DNA of 64,000 bases, from positions 36,568,165-36,632,164 of the forward strand of contig NW_019211458.1 of the NCBI RefSeq assembly GCF_002443255.2. Direction: 5' to 3'. The first letter of the stretch is position 1. Each line of letters begins with the position of its first letter. Shown here piece by piece: positions 13,410-26,358 of this stretch. The DNA comes from Varroa destructor (Eukaryota; Arthropoda; Arachnida; Mesostigmata; Varroidae). Both the position numbers and the translations under genes were made by a program. A model generated the notes under the pieces. The model worked only from the letters and a program-made list of their open reading frames with translations. It did no database searches and was not told the DNA's origin.

Positions 13410-13699
13410 CTAAACCAATTAATACAAACGTTATCTACGAGAACAACTTAATACCTTAGCAAATAATAGCTCTTTATATAAATTTTATTGATTAACATAA
13501 CATAACAGTGTATATATATACACGCAATATATGTTACACGCGAACTCGGCAGACTTCGAAATTGGATAACTTTCGAACTATACGCCGTTAGCTAACATGA
13601 TTATAAATGGAATAAATAAGTACTCCAGTTTCAACCTGTGAGTAAGAATCGGTTGAAATTATTGCAGAAAAAAAATAATTTTTCCCAAATTAACATTCG

Positions 13700-13880
13700 G
13701 TGTGCTTGTTCATCAAAGATCACAATGCTGTTGAAATTCCTCAAAAAGCAATGAAGACAATAGGCATGAAAGTTTTAAACGAAAACACAGTATGCGAATG
13801 GTACAAACGTTTCAAGGGTGGGAATTATAATGTCGAATACCAGCGAGGTCATGATCACATGTTGGAATTCAAAAGGCAAA
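13700..13880 (+). pseudogene. Mariner-type transposase fragment (N-terminal helix-turn-helix), decayed
   Basis: The translation IKDHNAVEIPQKAMKTIG, then LNENTVCEWYKRFKGGNYN, matches the conserved start of mariner and SETMAR-like transposases (…NAAE…..G…V…TV..W..RF..G…). There is no proper start, and the frame is lost after about 70 codons. I see no DDD catalytic region or clear terminal inverted repeats. An old, inactive copy fragment. Confidence 0.6.
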
Positions 13881-16796
13881 AACAACAGAGAAGACTTTTC
13901 ACGGAAGCATAACTTAAGTATGAGGGCTCCATCAACCAAAATTAACATTTTGGATGTAACGCGTTACAAAATAACAAACGTATAAAATAACAGTACTGAA
14001 TAAAAATGGGTTTAGTATTGGTTAAAGTTAGCTTAAAATCATACCTCTTTGATGCTAACACTGTTGGAGGCGGATAGAGAAATCGACTCCTGCATCATTG
14101 AGCATAATTTAGCAGGATTGCCGAGCATTTTGTAACTGTAATTTACCCACGTGCATATGACATAGATAAATGAAATGATACGAATTTAAAAATTCATCGT
14201 AGCCTAAGCTGGTTTTCTTCAGTGAGAACAGATTATTAATAACAACAGACTTCGCAGACAACACTAACAATTTGCATTGATAAAACAAAGTACTACAATT
14301 TGAACAAATATACAAATGTACGGAATAAATGTATACAGGTAAACAACGTTTACATCTAACTCTTGGATCCCGCCGAATGCCGAATCTGTGGATCCTAAAC
14401 CGAAACAACGGTGCCTTAATTGTTTATATCGTGGCTATACAAATGAGCCCCTTTGGCATTCAGATTCAATGATCTAGCTTATTTTGCAATGAATCGAATT
14501 TGTGTGCAATATGACAAAAACTGAAAGTACTTCGAAATATATTGTAATAATAAATATAGCTGGACCTTAATAAATAAAATTTTATTGAGTATCAATTGTG
14601 CTCTAGTCGATAGTATATTTTTTTGAGTGCAATATGAGGTCAAGGTCTACGACTCAGAGGCTAAGTCCACTGTGTTTACGGTATTAATAAGGCCTAAATA
14701 AAATTTAAAACAATATAAATACAAGAGAGCAATTATGTACGGACATTGCGTTAGTATTAATGTATCTAATAGAACTGAATTTACGTTTTGAGTTTTACAC
14801 CCTAAACTGTTACACATTGCATTAAGGATGGCTGACTTTCGATATTTCACGCTGTTCTATCGGACTGCTTTAAAAATCAGTCGTTACTAAGAGGAATGAT
14901 AGTATCTGTTATCTTCTAATTTACAATTGTACTAACACTGATATTATTGTAGTCTTCAAGTCAACACGTTCTGTACCCAGTAATGTATGCGTGTTTCTTG
15001 TTAATTCTGGTCTTGTCAATTTTTTCGTTATAGTGCATTTTCCAGTGTTTTTATGGTGGTTTACCCTTATTGGGTTTTTATGGTGGAAGTTGGTCAGCAT
15101 GCCATTCTAGAGAGGCCTCTATGAATAGATGCACGTTGTTACTTACAGCTGAGATTAACTGAGTTACTGATCACGTTTATTGTCTGAAAGTTACTTTTAT
15201 TTATCTTAAAGCTGTAGTGGTTTCATCACGAGTACTAACCTGCTCTTTTCTGCCATCGTTCGAGCACAATCTGCAAAAAAATCAAAGATTCCCCGATATA
15301 TTGCTCTCCACCTGGATCAAGAAAGAACATCAACTGATAACTTTCCAAACTGCCCTTTCTATAGTACAGTTTGTTTCTAGCCCTAAGAAATTGTAACAAA
15401 AATGCTTTGAAGCGTAGTACAGAAAATGTCGCTAACGGTCATAATACCACGTCGACTTTCTTTTTAACACAAAAATATAGTCAGCATGGTTGCATTCGCC
15501 TTAATGATCATGCCAGCTATTTCGAATTTTCTACTCACGAAATATTGTTTAGACTATCCTTACTTTAGGAATTTTATTTTTGAAGAAAACGAAAAGGTAA
15601 ATGTTGTGTTCACAAGGTGATTTCTAGAGTTAAGATTCACTGCTATAACTAAAACGCCCAGCAGCGATACGATCTACACACACAATACCCTCACACAATA
15701 CAGTCTCCTTTCGCACTTCTAAGATTAGATAGAGAATTTGTTTTAGTTGTTCTTTTGTATTTTACTCGGATTGTAACTGTTTCCGTTTGATCGCCACTTC
15801 TTTTGAATTCTTCTACGGTTTATCTTCTCTTGCCACCCGGTCCAAATTAGCAAATAAATCATTTTGCCTTAAAAGCTCTATTTCAAACGAACGAAGTGAC
15901 AAGCACAAACCTCCTACAAAACATTAAATGCAGACACACGATAAACAAACTTCCGTTGAATTACGCTCATTCCCTCAGATTTTTCTGTCTAGTGCCGGGC
16001 GTTTGACTGTTGTAGAAAGGGGAACTCGTACAACAAATGGGAAAGCATATTAGCGGCAAGGGTAGATGACCGGTAATATTTAATTCGTTTCACTGGGCAA
16101 TTCAGGCTGACGAAAAATAGATTCGTCCGTTCTAGATTGCGAGCGAAGTGTATATATATATATATATATACTTTTTTGCTATAAGTGTAGGCAAGAGTTC
16201 ATACCTAAGTCTAACAATATTTTCGATTTGATGTTTCCTATATTCCTGGAAAATAGGTAATTATATTTAACACATTATTAATATAAGGCCATAATTCAAA
16301 GCTTGGAACCAAAGGAGTTCTGATTCGAACCTGTCATACGAGTATACACATCTTAGCCTAGTATAGGAGGTTATGCCAATAATGATAATAAGTACTTTCG
16401 TTGCATATCTATTTAAAATAGAAGGACGACGCCACAGAATATGTAGGAACACCTGTTTGAGTCCTTTATTCATCTGCGACAGCTAAGCTATACCAATTCA
16501 TATATGTAACAAAATTAACCTCCCTTGCAGTAAACTCGTGCTTGCGAGAGATGATTATACGTCAGCTTGTGAAAGGCTAACTGGTTCATGAATAACGGAA
16601 CCATAGATAGTCTTCGCCTCTCTGATGATTCACCAGTGCATTTTTCCCTTTACTGTATGGAATTTTTTTTTTTATAGATATATGGCTCGATCTAAGACTG
16701 GAGTATATACAACGTGCAGCACTTAAATCACTGCAAAAAATTTTGCCTCCGGGAAACGATACTGGTTCATTATTATTACGCCGCTTTTAAGCTTTG
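13881..16796. other. Intergenic sequence downstream of TDP1
   Basis: AT-rich, with only short chance frames and (TA)n. No polyadenylation signal is obvious in the first 100 bases after the TDP1 stop. Confidence 0.5.
16150..16170. repeat. (TA)n microsatellite
   Basis: An uninterrupted TA run downstream of TDP1. Confidence 0.95.
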
Positions 16797-19700
16797 TCAA
16801 ATGGTTGGAACCACGCCGCCTTGACGTGGATCCCACGAATGACCAAAGTCGTCAGGCTCGTTGTAGATATTATCCTGTATCCAAAGGCGGTCCGAGGACG
16901 AGTATCTGAAAGGTATTTTGTTTGTGAAAAATAGAACACTTATCTAGAATAATCAAACGTACAAGCTCCGATTAACCATTATAGTACAATTACATACACA
17001 CATAGTAGTTATACACATACTATACAGTCTAGGCTAATGAAGAAAGTTATAATGATAATAATATTTGTTATTATTATTACAGCGGGTCGATTTTAGATAG
17101 CATCTCCACTTTTTCGTCGGAGGAAATTAATGGTATATAACTTGTTTTATGTCTAACGCTAAACTCTTCTTCGTATGTAATAGCCATAAACTTTATTTAC
17201 TTCCGATTGGTTAACTGAATATAAATAAGAAGTACATGAGCTTTTAAAATCATTCTTACTCTTGTGGCGGCAAATCGAATGGTACAACAACCTGATCCGT
17301 GCTAATGGGCCTATTAGGCACATACAAAATACCGCACTCGTATGAAAGTGGCGCTTTCGTTTGCAGATTACCCCAAGCTGCTTTCGACAGATTGGCAGAG
17401 CTCATCAAAAACCAGAACGTTCGCTGATAATCCGGCGATGTTCGTATATAAAACTTAACATGAGGCGCCGCTCTGGACCTGCCCACTTGATCCGCTTTCC
17501 ATCGATGAAGCCATTTGGACAGCCATCGTTGTTTCATATGAACCTATGCGAGCGAAACATTGAGGCTTGAACAATAAATGCTAATAGAGTCGAAATAAGG
17601 TCACTGTGCCTTTCGCTCTCTTTTCTCTCTCTCCCTCTCTCTCTCGACAGAGAGAGAGGGGGAGATAGAGAAAGAGAGAGAGAAATTACACATACACTAG
17701 AGTTGTCCCTATTTGTTCAAATTTGAGAGCAAACGCTATTTTAGAATGACATGTGGAAAGATGAAGATATCAAAATGAAAGTCACTTCAGACTAAAGAAT
17801 TTGTAGAGGTCGTTCTCAACGCAGTTTTTAATTCCTACCTTTCCGGAGTAAGGTAAACTCCGTCCTGCCTCATAGCCTTCGAAGCTCTTACGGACTTCTT
17901 CGATAGTCGGATACAACGCCTATAGCCAGGAGAATACTTAGCGTGTGTTATCTTCAGCTCAAAAGAGGACAATATATTTTATGGCAAAACGTTCATACCT
18001 AGATATATCGGCTAACCGCTCCAGAAAAATGAATATTAGCTATGATAATACGTGGCGGTCAAACGTAAAAATATACAATATGTCAAATATTATTTTATGA
18101 AATACAAATCCTCTAAAGATATGAAATACAATCCTCCCCCAGGCCTAAAAAAGCGAACGTCACTTGCCAAGCTGTTATTGTGTAACAAATAAAGGAAATT
18201 ATTTAATTTTAACGTCGTTTAGAGTGCGTATATATATACATATATGTATATAGTAAAGCTTTAGGTTGAATTAAACTTGCTTGTATGTTGTTCACGGTAA
18301 CATCAGTGATATTTGTGCCTTTCTGAGTAGTTCGGTTGTTAGCCAAGAGTGCACGACCGAAGGTTGGTCTCAGCCAAGCTGGGTAGACGTCAAGGATCAA
18401 CATTCAGGAAACACAGTCAGACAATAAGACGATATAGCAATCGAATCCTTAATAAAAAGTTCGTTCTACGGTTGGATATACAGTTCGAGTCAGACATTTT
18501 CACATGCCTCAGCTCTGGCTCTACTCATCGTTATATTATAATTGTGCATTAGTCGAAGAGCGATTTTACATACAGAGCGATAATAAGAAGCACATTGAGA
18601 AAAGGAACAGCTAAAAAGGCGTCGTGAAATTCATCTAGCGCTGGCTACACAAATAAAATGAGGTGCACACAAAATAAATGCAGACAGCCCATATTTTGAA
18701 ACGGCCTGTGCGCTTACCGGTGTCGTCTTGTCCAAGGGTACCGATACTGGAAAAACAGAACGTGACAGGATTCTCCTTGGAGAGCGGAGGAACATTCTTA
18801 GTTAGAATAGAATCCACTGTCACTAGCCCGCTCTTGATCGAATTTGGTGTAGATCCTAAAATAAGGCAGGTTTTGTAGCATCATTCACGGTTTTCACTAG
18901 AGATTACTACTGAATAATTTGATACAGCTTTAAAAAGAGTATTTGCATCAAGTAAGTCATATTAATGCATTGTGTATAAAATATATGTGTCGCAGATATG
19001 ATTATTCATTTCGATTTTTCTAAAAATAGAAACTACGGCGTAGATAAAATAGGTTATACCGATGAAGTAGCAGTTATCGATAAGCGAAAAATCATAGTCA
19101 GCATAACTTTCTGCTAGTTCAAGCAACTTTTTCTTCTGGTATGAACGCAGATATGTGCATAATGCCGATCGAAATCCTGGAATACACATTGACACTCCGG
19201 TAAATGTGTGTTAAGACGTTTTACCAATGTACTGAAGCATAGTACGATATCTGGTGACCTGTAGACTTGCGATACTATTTAGTTTCAATGACGACTGAAC
19301 AAAGGAGAAAGCAGTGTCTCTAGCTTGCAGAATAAAACTATATATATATACATATATATCGCAAAAAATGTTTATGAAATTCAATAAGTTAAAGCATCCG
19401 ATTCAACTAGTAGATATATTAGTGTACAAGTAATCGCTGCAGCCTTATAACCGTAACTAGTCAAATTTATTTATTGTTTTTATTTTACTCCCATTTCTTT
19501 CACACGATTGTAGGTTGACGCTTTTCATTCTAGTTCTTTGTGGGCCAACAGCTGACTTGGAAATTTTCTTTTTGCCATACCAACCTGTGTCTGAATCCTG
19601 TCCTTTCTTGGGCTGGGAAGATTTTTTCAGGAGCGGACTGACCCACAACATTTGGCTTTTTTTACCCCAGTCGGGCCCGTAGAGATTAGCTGTAGTTACG

Positions 19701-22322
19701 ATGAGCCGCAGGTGACCTTTATACTTCAGCGAAATCATTTTGCTGTGGTGAGTGCCAAAGCGCGATAGTTCAATAGGCAGTAAAGCCACGTTCCGAAATA
19801 CCTACAAACCGAGATTACACAACGGAGAAAAGAAATCACTACAAAAAATTAGCATTAAAAACGAGTATTGTCGGAAAGGAGCAGACAATATGAGCACAAA
19901 AACGATCGACGTGCAACCCCCCATCAAAAACGATGTCTCCGGACAAAACGGGTACCATGCGCATAATCATCTAGAAACTGAATAATTTTCTGCGTTATGC
20001 TCTAATCTAAACAAAGTCATTCAAATATTACGTCCGGGATACCACTGGACGTAGACCAAAAAGGATTGAATATTTTCTTTTTTCGTTATCAACTATTTCA
20101 CTCATTGTTATATTGGTGCAACAAGTAAACAGAAGTATAACTATCAAACTTACAAAGAACGACGACAAGTAGTTTGGCAACAAAAGATTTTTGACAAAGC
20201 CACTTATTGACAAGATTTGCAAATATGACGACTCGTATTAATCGCTAGTATATAATCACATTTTTCTTCATTCTTCATAACTATATGCCTACAACAACAG
20301 TGGAAATAATAGTTTGGTTAAGGGCGTAATACCTGTCTCTGGGCTATTAAAAGCTTAAGAAGGTCGTCACTTTGTTGCACTACGAGTAGCATAGGGATTT
20401 GTCGGTACTCTGGCGGATACTGCTCCAACAGCCACTCCATATCGTAGACATAGCTAAGCATTGATACGAAATTGTACATCATAGTTAGTATCCATTGGAT
20501 TGAATTAAACTATTAACCAACCATCTGCACATAAAAAGCCTGCTCACTGACCTTCGTGCCAAACGTGACCAGCTTTAACACTTCAACATTTATAAAAGCT
20601 GAGTCAAAATTTTTTTTTTTTTGAAACATCACATGTACACATAATAGCGACACAAGTATATGTACGATATACATACATAAAGTTACCTGAAGTGCACAGC
20701 TGACTCAAGTTGGTCGCTCACATCCTCATGAAGTATTTGCTTCAAAGATCGAGTAAAAGTATCCGAATTAAATTTGCTTTGAAGGCCTTCGCACTTCGTA
20801 AGATAGAAGCCACGTAGCCGCGAGTCATGTGAATTTTCCAGAAGATGTTCTGAGCTTGTGCGATAACACATAAATCCATACGGACATGGTTTTGTGCCTT
20901 TAAATAAAATGATTTTATTTCTCCTATAACATTTTCCTCAGTTGATTTTCATGTTTACCCACTTTAGAAGCTTTCTATCAATTGGTCTAGATAGACCGCT
21001 TAGGCTCCCCGAACAGAAATTTTGAGCTTTAAAGCGTATGCGCCACGAAGTAGAATGTTCGCATAACCTCTTAGGAACCATTTTTCTGCATCAAGATAAA
21101 ATTTCTACGTAAGCAATAGTACAGTGAATACCTGAGCTCTCGAAATTATGATCAGAGCCAACTGCAGAATGCGATGCCGGTTCCCCTTTCGATGGGCAGT
21201 TCAAATGGTTTACCGAATACTCGGGTGGGAATTCCTGTAAGCGTCTTTGTATTTTTCTACATTTTTCTTCATTTTTCTCTAAGTCGTTCTCCTCCACGGA
21301 CGTTTTCGTCAAACCCTGATCTTTCCTGGATGATTTTGTGAAGACGAAGCAATGGCTGGATCCTAAAGCTGGACCATTAACGGAAACTGGCCTATATGAG
21401 CAACATACAACTTCGGCTGTTTTGTTTGAGGACACAAAACTTGTGTTTAACTTTGACGATGAAGGAGCGGTAGATAACGGCTTCTGATGTGGGATCCGTT
21501 CAATTTGTGGCTTTTTCCTTGGAGAGGCAAAGGTGTCGGGTTTAAGCTTCACGGGCGAAATCTTTGAGACAGCTGAAGCAGACCGTTCGAGAATTGAGAC
21601 AAAATATAAATAAGTAAAATTGATATGACCGTAACTCCTGCATTAATATTTTCTAGAACGAAAGCTAGGCTCTTTCCTAAGATTTTGTGATTTCTTATAG
21701 GTAATTATAGCTTCCCGTTATGTACAACAGGAGTTGCCGCAAAATCTTCCGTGTAATTAGCGTTTCCTGTAAAAAAGCATAAATTGTAGCGTCCGGAGAA
21801 AATTATACCAAACAATTTTTTACACTGGTTCGTGGTATTTTTTCGCATTATAATATAATTTTTGCGCGTCAAATGCCGCTAGCCTCAAAGAACTTTGTGT
21901 CGGCCTTATTTTTTGCAAAACCAGAAAATTCTCCGTAGTAATATTCACCTCTGTACGTCAATTCCTTGGTAATGACCTTTTAGAATAACCTGTACGCATA
22001 TAATGTGCGAAATATATAATGCGATTTCTATATAGTTTCTATATAGTTGTAGCAGCTGTCTGGTAAATGTTATATATCCTTAAGACAGGGCATATGTACA
22101 TCTGTAAGGTCCATTTTAAACAGGTTCGCTGACGCAAGCCTGTCTATATAGGGTTATTTAAGAGAAATTTCACTTACGAGCGCTGTCATTTTTGGTAGAA
22201 TCTTTTGTCGAATTTTTATCTGGTGACTCTGCTTGTCGGCTTTTTTTCGGCACATTAGATACGATTTCCACATCACTGTCATCACTATCTGAAATTTCGT
22301 GTACTTTTCTTGGACCCGCCAT
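16797..22322 (-). CDS. TDP1: Tyrosyl-DNA phosphodiesterase 1 with an N-terminal PBZ zinc finger, 11 exons, complete
   Basis: This enzyme hydrolyses 3'-phosphotyrosyl bonds, releasing stalled topoisomerase 1 from DNA in the nucleus, and belongs to the phospholipase D superfamily. Exons in order: 22322-22178, 21572-21132, 20897-20687, 20453-20333, 19801-19585, 19176-19060, 18855-18718, 18378-18296, 17919-17839, 17543-17260, 16905-16797. All are bounded by GT/AG with matching phase, giving 648 residues (human about 608). The N-terminus is acidic and Ser/Asp-rich (ISDSDDSDVEI), as in other TDP1s. Residues 200-219 form a CPYGFMCYR-type PBZ finger. Catalytic motif 1 is GTHHSKM...TTANL (H325, K327, N345); motif 2 is PHVKFY...SSANLSKAAWG (H546, K548, N569). 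The spacings of 20 and 23 match the human enzyme. The intron before exon 4 carries a TACTAAC-like branch site. The exon 8 donor (GTGAAC) is the least certain junction; a GC donor 15 bases further is an alternative. Confidence 0.95.
17605..17690. repeat. Polypyrimidine tract followed by polypurine tract (CT)n/(GA)n in a TDP1 intron
   Basis: CT-rich sequence (about 17617-17646) is followed by GA-rich sequence (about 17649-17684) around a short gacag centre. The two halves are largely complementary, so the strand can fold into a long imperfect hairpin. It lies in the intron between TDP1 exons 9 and 10. Confidence 0.85.
20832..20891 (-). other. PBZ-type (C2H2) poly(ADP-ribose)-binding zinc finger inside TDP1 exon 3
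   Basis: The segment matches the PBZ consensus C-x5-C-x6-H-x5-H exactly, with ligands C200, C206, H213 and H219. The family signature PYGxxCYR between and after the cysteines is present. The known family includes APLF and CHFR, which bind poly(ADP-ribose). It lies at the start of exon 3, immediately before the first core strand (GFYLTKCEG). The consensus HPGD after the last histidine is not kept: here HDSR follows. Confidence 0.88.
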
Positions 22323-22360
22323 AATTTCCGTTAGTGCTCTATTTCGAGCCAATAGCAGCA

Positions 22361-22400
22361 TTCACAGTAGTCACGTGGCTTCATCTAAGTAAAGGAGAAT
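22361..22400 (-). promoter_or_regulatory. TDP1 proximal promoter: E-box beside an alternative upstream ATG
   Basis: A perfect CACGTG E-box lies at 22372-22377, and a CCAAT sequence lies at 22349-22353 on the plus strand. An in-frame ATG at 22361 would add 13 residues (MLLLARNRALTEI). Because that ATG is only about 11 bases from the E-box, transcription may start downstream of it, so I chose the ATG at 22322. Confidence 0.35.
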
Positions 22401-25400
22401 ATCACTTTAGTAAGACGTTAATCGCGTGACATCCTGTTTTGTCAGTAAAATCATAAGTATGATGGATTTTCTCATTATCGTCTTTTTACGATCATTTAGC
22501 TGGCTTAAATAAATAAACCGGCTTGGAGTTCGAACATGGCTGAATTATTGATGTTTCTATATTTGTAGCAGACGATCTGTCGCGACGTGTGTTGACCGCG
22601 CAAATGTGACCGGTGTTACGACGAGCGGAGAGGTGACTGAACGAGCGGTGGACAAGAAACCCGAATAGATCTTTTTTATATTTTACATTAGTAGTTTCAT
22701 AGGTAACGATTTTATCTACCATGATATTACTTTTTTTTTAGCTTGAGTCACAAATCTGTTTTACAGTGCTGGATTACTGAGACTACTTCTATTCAGGGTA
22801 TCTCTTATTTCTGCTTATTGGTTGAGAACAGTTATTTTACCGTCGCCTCCTATACAAACTTTAAAATCAGCCATTAATGAAAATTAGCGAATCCTTGGTA
22901 CAAAGAAGCTAAAACACAAACTAGTTAATTTGCAATGGTTTCAAATAATCAATTTCAGTTGAATCTGCGACGCCGCGAGAATAACAATTTCGATACACTT
23001 TAAAGCAATTTCACTTAGAAACAAAACACTATTTATTAGCCAGTTAATTATTGTTTCATAATAGGAGGTAATATGGGTGCCGTTCGCTACTTTAGTAACA
23101 AATTTCATAGCAAAGTAAAATCTCAAAAGACTTGATGAAAGCCGTTCGAAAAATATAATTTTGGACCTCATATAATTGTAAACAGGTACCACTTTACCTA
23201 TTCTGGGGTTTAAGTTGACATTTACATACTTATTATATATATATATAAATCATCAAATTTTGAGCTTCAAGGTGTAATTTTCAATTCTGACGACAAGAAC
23301 GATCTATTGGAGTATAAACAATCAACGACTAGCTTTTGTTCGGCAAGCTAAAGCTGAATAAGATCAGTCTCTAAGTTCTTTTATCGGATAGTCGAAAGAT
23401 TGAGGTTACAACTAAATCAGGCAAGTAAATTGTTATGATGAAAAAGAAAATTGGCGAGGTTGGCAAGCGCTTTACTCAAGAGTTGCGCGTTTCCGGCTAA
23501 AAGAATGATTTATGATGAGTAGTTGCCAAGTAATTTCAAGGTTCGAAGTTCACAAGTATATGTTTACAGCGATCGAAACTATTTTTTGACTTCTTTCCTT
23601 TTGTTTCGCGGATCGCGTGTTTTTTCAAGTAGCTTCGTTTTGTTAGCGCGCTAATAAAAGAATGTCTGGTCTTGACGTTTTCAATGATGACGAAACTTTA
23701 GACTTAATTTTTCATAGAAAAGTGTTTCAAAAAGAGATTCTTTATTTCCAGGAATAATGAGTTAATGTACGCAGCACAGCTTTATTATTTTTAAAATGTT
23801 TTAAACCTTTCTCATCCTGTAAGTCCTGTGACAGTGACCACGGACGAGACCATCATTCCTTTTACGGTTTTTTCGACCGTCAGGGAATCGCACATTATAC
23901 ATTTGTAGACATCTAAGTCTTTATTAAAAAAAAACCTTCCGGACGTAACGTCCTACGACTCTTTCCTATTGCCAAAACTAAAAAAGTCTGGAAAAGTGTT
24001 TCGATGCGATAAGAAAAAATGATGGAAAAATCGCTAGCTGAGCTGAGGGCTATTCCAGAAATCTGGCGTCCTGGCCTGGGAAAAAAATGTGGTGTGAGTG
24101 TATTGCATTCGGCAGGAACTGCTTCAAAGAAAACAGCTCGAATGGGGACGATTCGCTGATTAGTCCGTAATCTGGAACAAACGATTAATTCGTTTTTGAC
24201 AAAAATATTTTCCTCGGTGATTTAATCTTTCCTTGGATCAATGTACAGTATATAATACGAAATTTGACAAACACGGTTTTTAAAAGTGCTGTAATTGGTT
24301 TTTATTCTCTATAACTGTTGTATTTAGATTTAGACACTTCTTTGGGGTTATAAATAATAAACTTTATTACTTCAATAACATAGCCAAACACCGTAGCAAA
24401 CATTGTCATTGAACATTTTTTATCCGTCTCATTTTTTACCCAAAAAGTTACTGCTGTGATACTATTGCTGTTGTATTGTTTTTTTTCCATACTCTTGCGC
24501 TCTTACGTAATCATAGTGGTACCAATATAGATTTCTTTCTCTGACAGTCGCCGTTGATTTTTTATGAGGGTATTCCTTGTTTTCATCCCAACCATCTACC
24601 ATTATATATTAATTCATTTTTGTATGTATTTTTTTAGCTATATTTACTCTTCATATCCATTATCTCATTTCTCTTCAATCGTATTATAATAATGATTGAA
24701 GCTATTATCATTTTTCATTCATATAAATTGCTACAAACTGTCCCTTGCGTTGAAACTGCAATTTGAATTGCAATCCGTTTCCTTTACTGTATGACCCGCG
24801 ATGATCGGTCTGTCGTACTTTGTCTCTCGGTGTAGTAACAATCCTCGTTAGCGTATAAATGTCTATCAATTTCGGATTATTGTGCTTGTCGAAGAACTAT
24901 ATTCGGCCATTATCACGGGTGCTTGTTTCTATTTTTGCGCACCACTACAACTGTCGTCTTCGTCTTTAGAACGTTTGCTGTGAGCTGTTGCGTGGATATT
25001 GATCAGCTTATATTTTTGTGTGTTCATGCCTGTGTCCTAAAAGCTTAACTTAGTGTTCCTACTCGGCTCTAATTTTTCAACAGTCAGACAGACAACGAAC
25101 AAACCAAATCCAAGACGCTTCTGTTGGTCACGTCAACCCATCCCATTACTATACGTTTTACGACCTCTTTTTGCAGCTCGATTTAGCTGGATCAGTTAGA
25201 CGTCAATAGCAAGCATTAAAAAGTGCATCCATTTCTGTAAAGCGACATCGGTCAAGCCGATTGACGTGGGTGTAATTCGCCCAAAGCTGTGTAAGATATG
25301 CTGCTAGCTAAAACGGCACCGCAGCCGGTGAAAGTCTGGATACATATGCATAACCTAGGTTTACCCCCTAGCTTGTATAGTCCGCTGACCTACAAAAATT

Positions 25401-26358
25401 CAGCGCCTAAGCTTAAAAGTATTCCTTTCACATGCATTAACGGATATACATAATATCGCATATTAATTTGAGGATTTTGTCATGATGGCATGGTAGTAAT
25501 TATAATTGACGGAGCTACCGAAACGGTTGGGATGAATCAGAAGGACGTAACACCGCGATGACGATACGAAAACTAGAAACGAACGCTCTTTTAGGAGGTT
25601 CGTTAACTATTACAGCAAAAATATAAGGTAGGCCATACGAAATACACGAAAATCCTTAGACACACCAACTACCGGCACTACTCGGAGTAGTAAAAATCAA
25701 GTTAGAAATGTACTAAGAACAGATCAAAATGACTGAAAATGTGGCACTGAAACCGTTTATGAAAGATTACAATATATGACACAATAAATATACTTCTGTC
25801 ATCAATATCTAACATTATATAAAACCATGGGATTGAAAATGTTCGCAGCCGGCAATCAGTCGGCCGCACAAGGCGTTCAATTACCAACCCTCTGTTTGGA
25901 TTCAGGCAAGATCTCCAACTTTAACTAAAGTTATATATAGAAATTTGACCGAAAAGCTGACTGCAGTAATAATCGTTTCAGGATAAGATTAGAGCCGAAA
26001 AGGGCAAGACAGTAACAGATTTTAATGCTACGATTCAACTTATCTTGCTTTTTCCCTATCAAGTAACGTTCCATTGGATGCGACAGTTGGATCTTAATAG
26101 CAGTTGTGTCACCGACAATAGTTAATACTTACACGCAATAATAATAATAATCATAATACATGTTATATGTACGTAACTGTTTATGGATAAACGTTGTGTA
26201 GTTATATTCCTCTTTTGTTAACCACACGGGATTCTGACTAGAGTGGAAACGTTCTCGTACGTAATGACGCGTCGTCTTGCTACTTTTACAGCACAAATTT
26301 CCGTAGCAAAGATGATGTGGTGTCGATGGTTATATGGGCGCACGAATGATTTTTTTAA
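22400..26358. other. Upstream region of TDP1; no confident gene
   Basis: Short frames only. A 31-codon plus-strand frame at 23661-23756 (MSGLDVFNDDETLDLIFHRK) has coding-like composition but ends in two stops with no clear donor. Confidence 0.45.

Noticed and set aside
16321..16345. B-box-like GGTTCGAATC on the minus strand
   Set aside because: No A box at proper spacing and no cloverleaf; not a tRNA gene or SINE.
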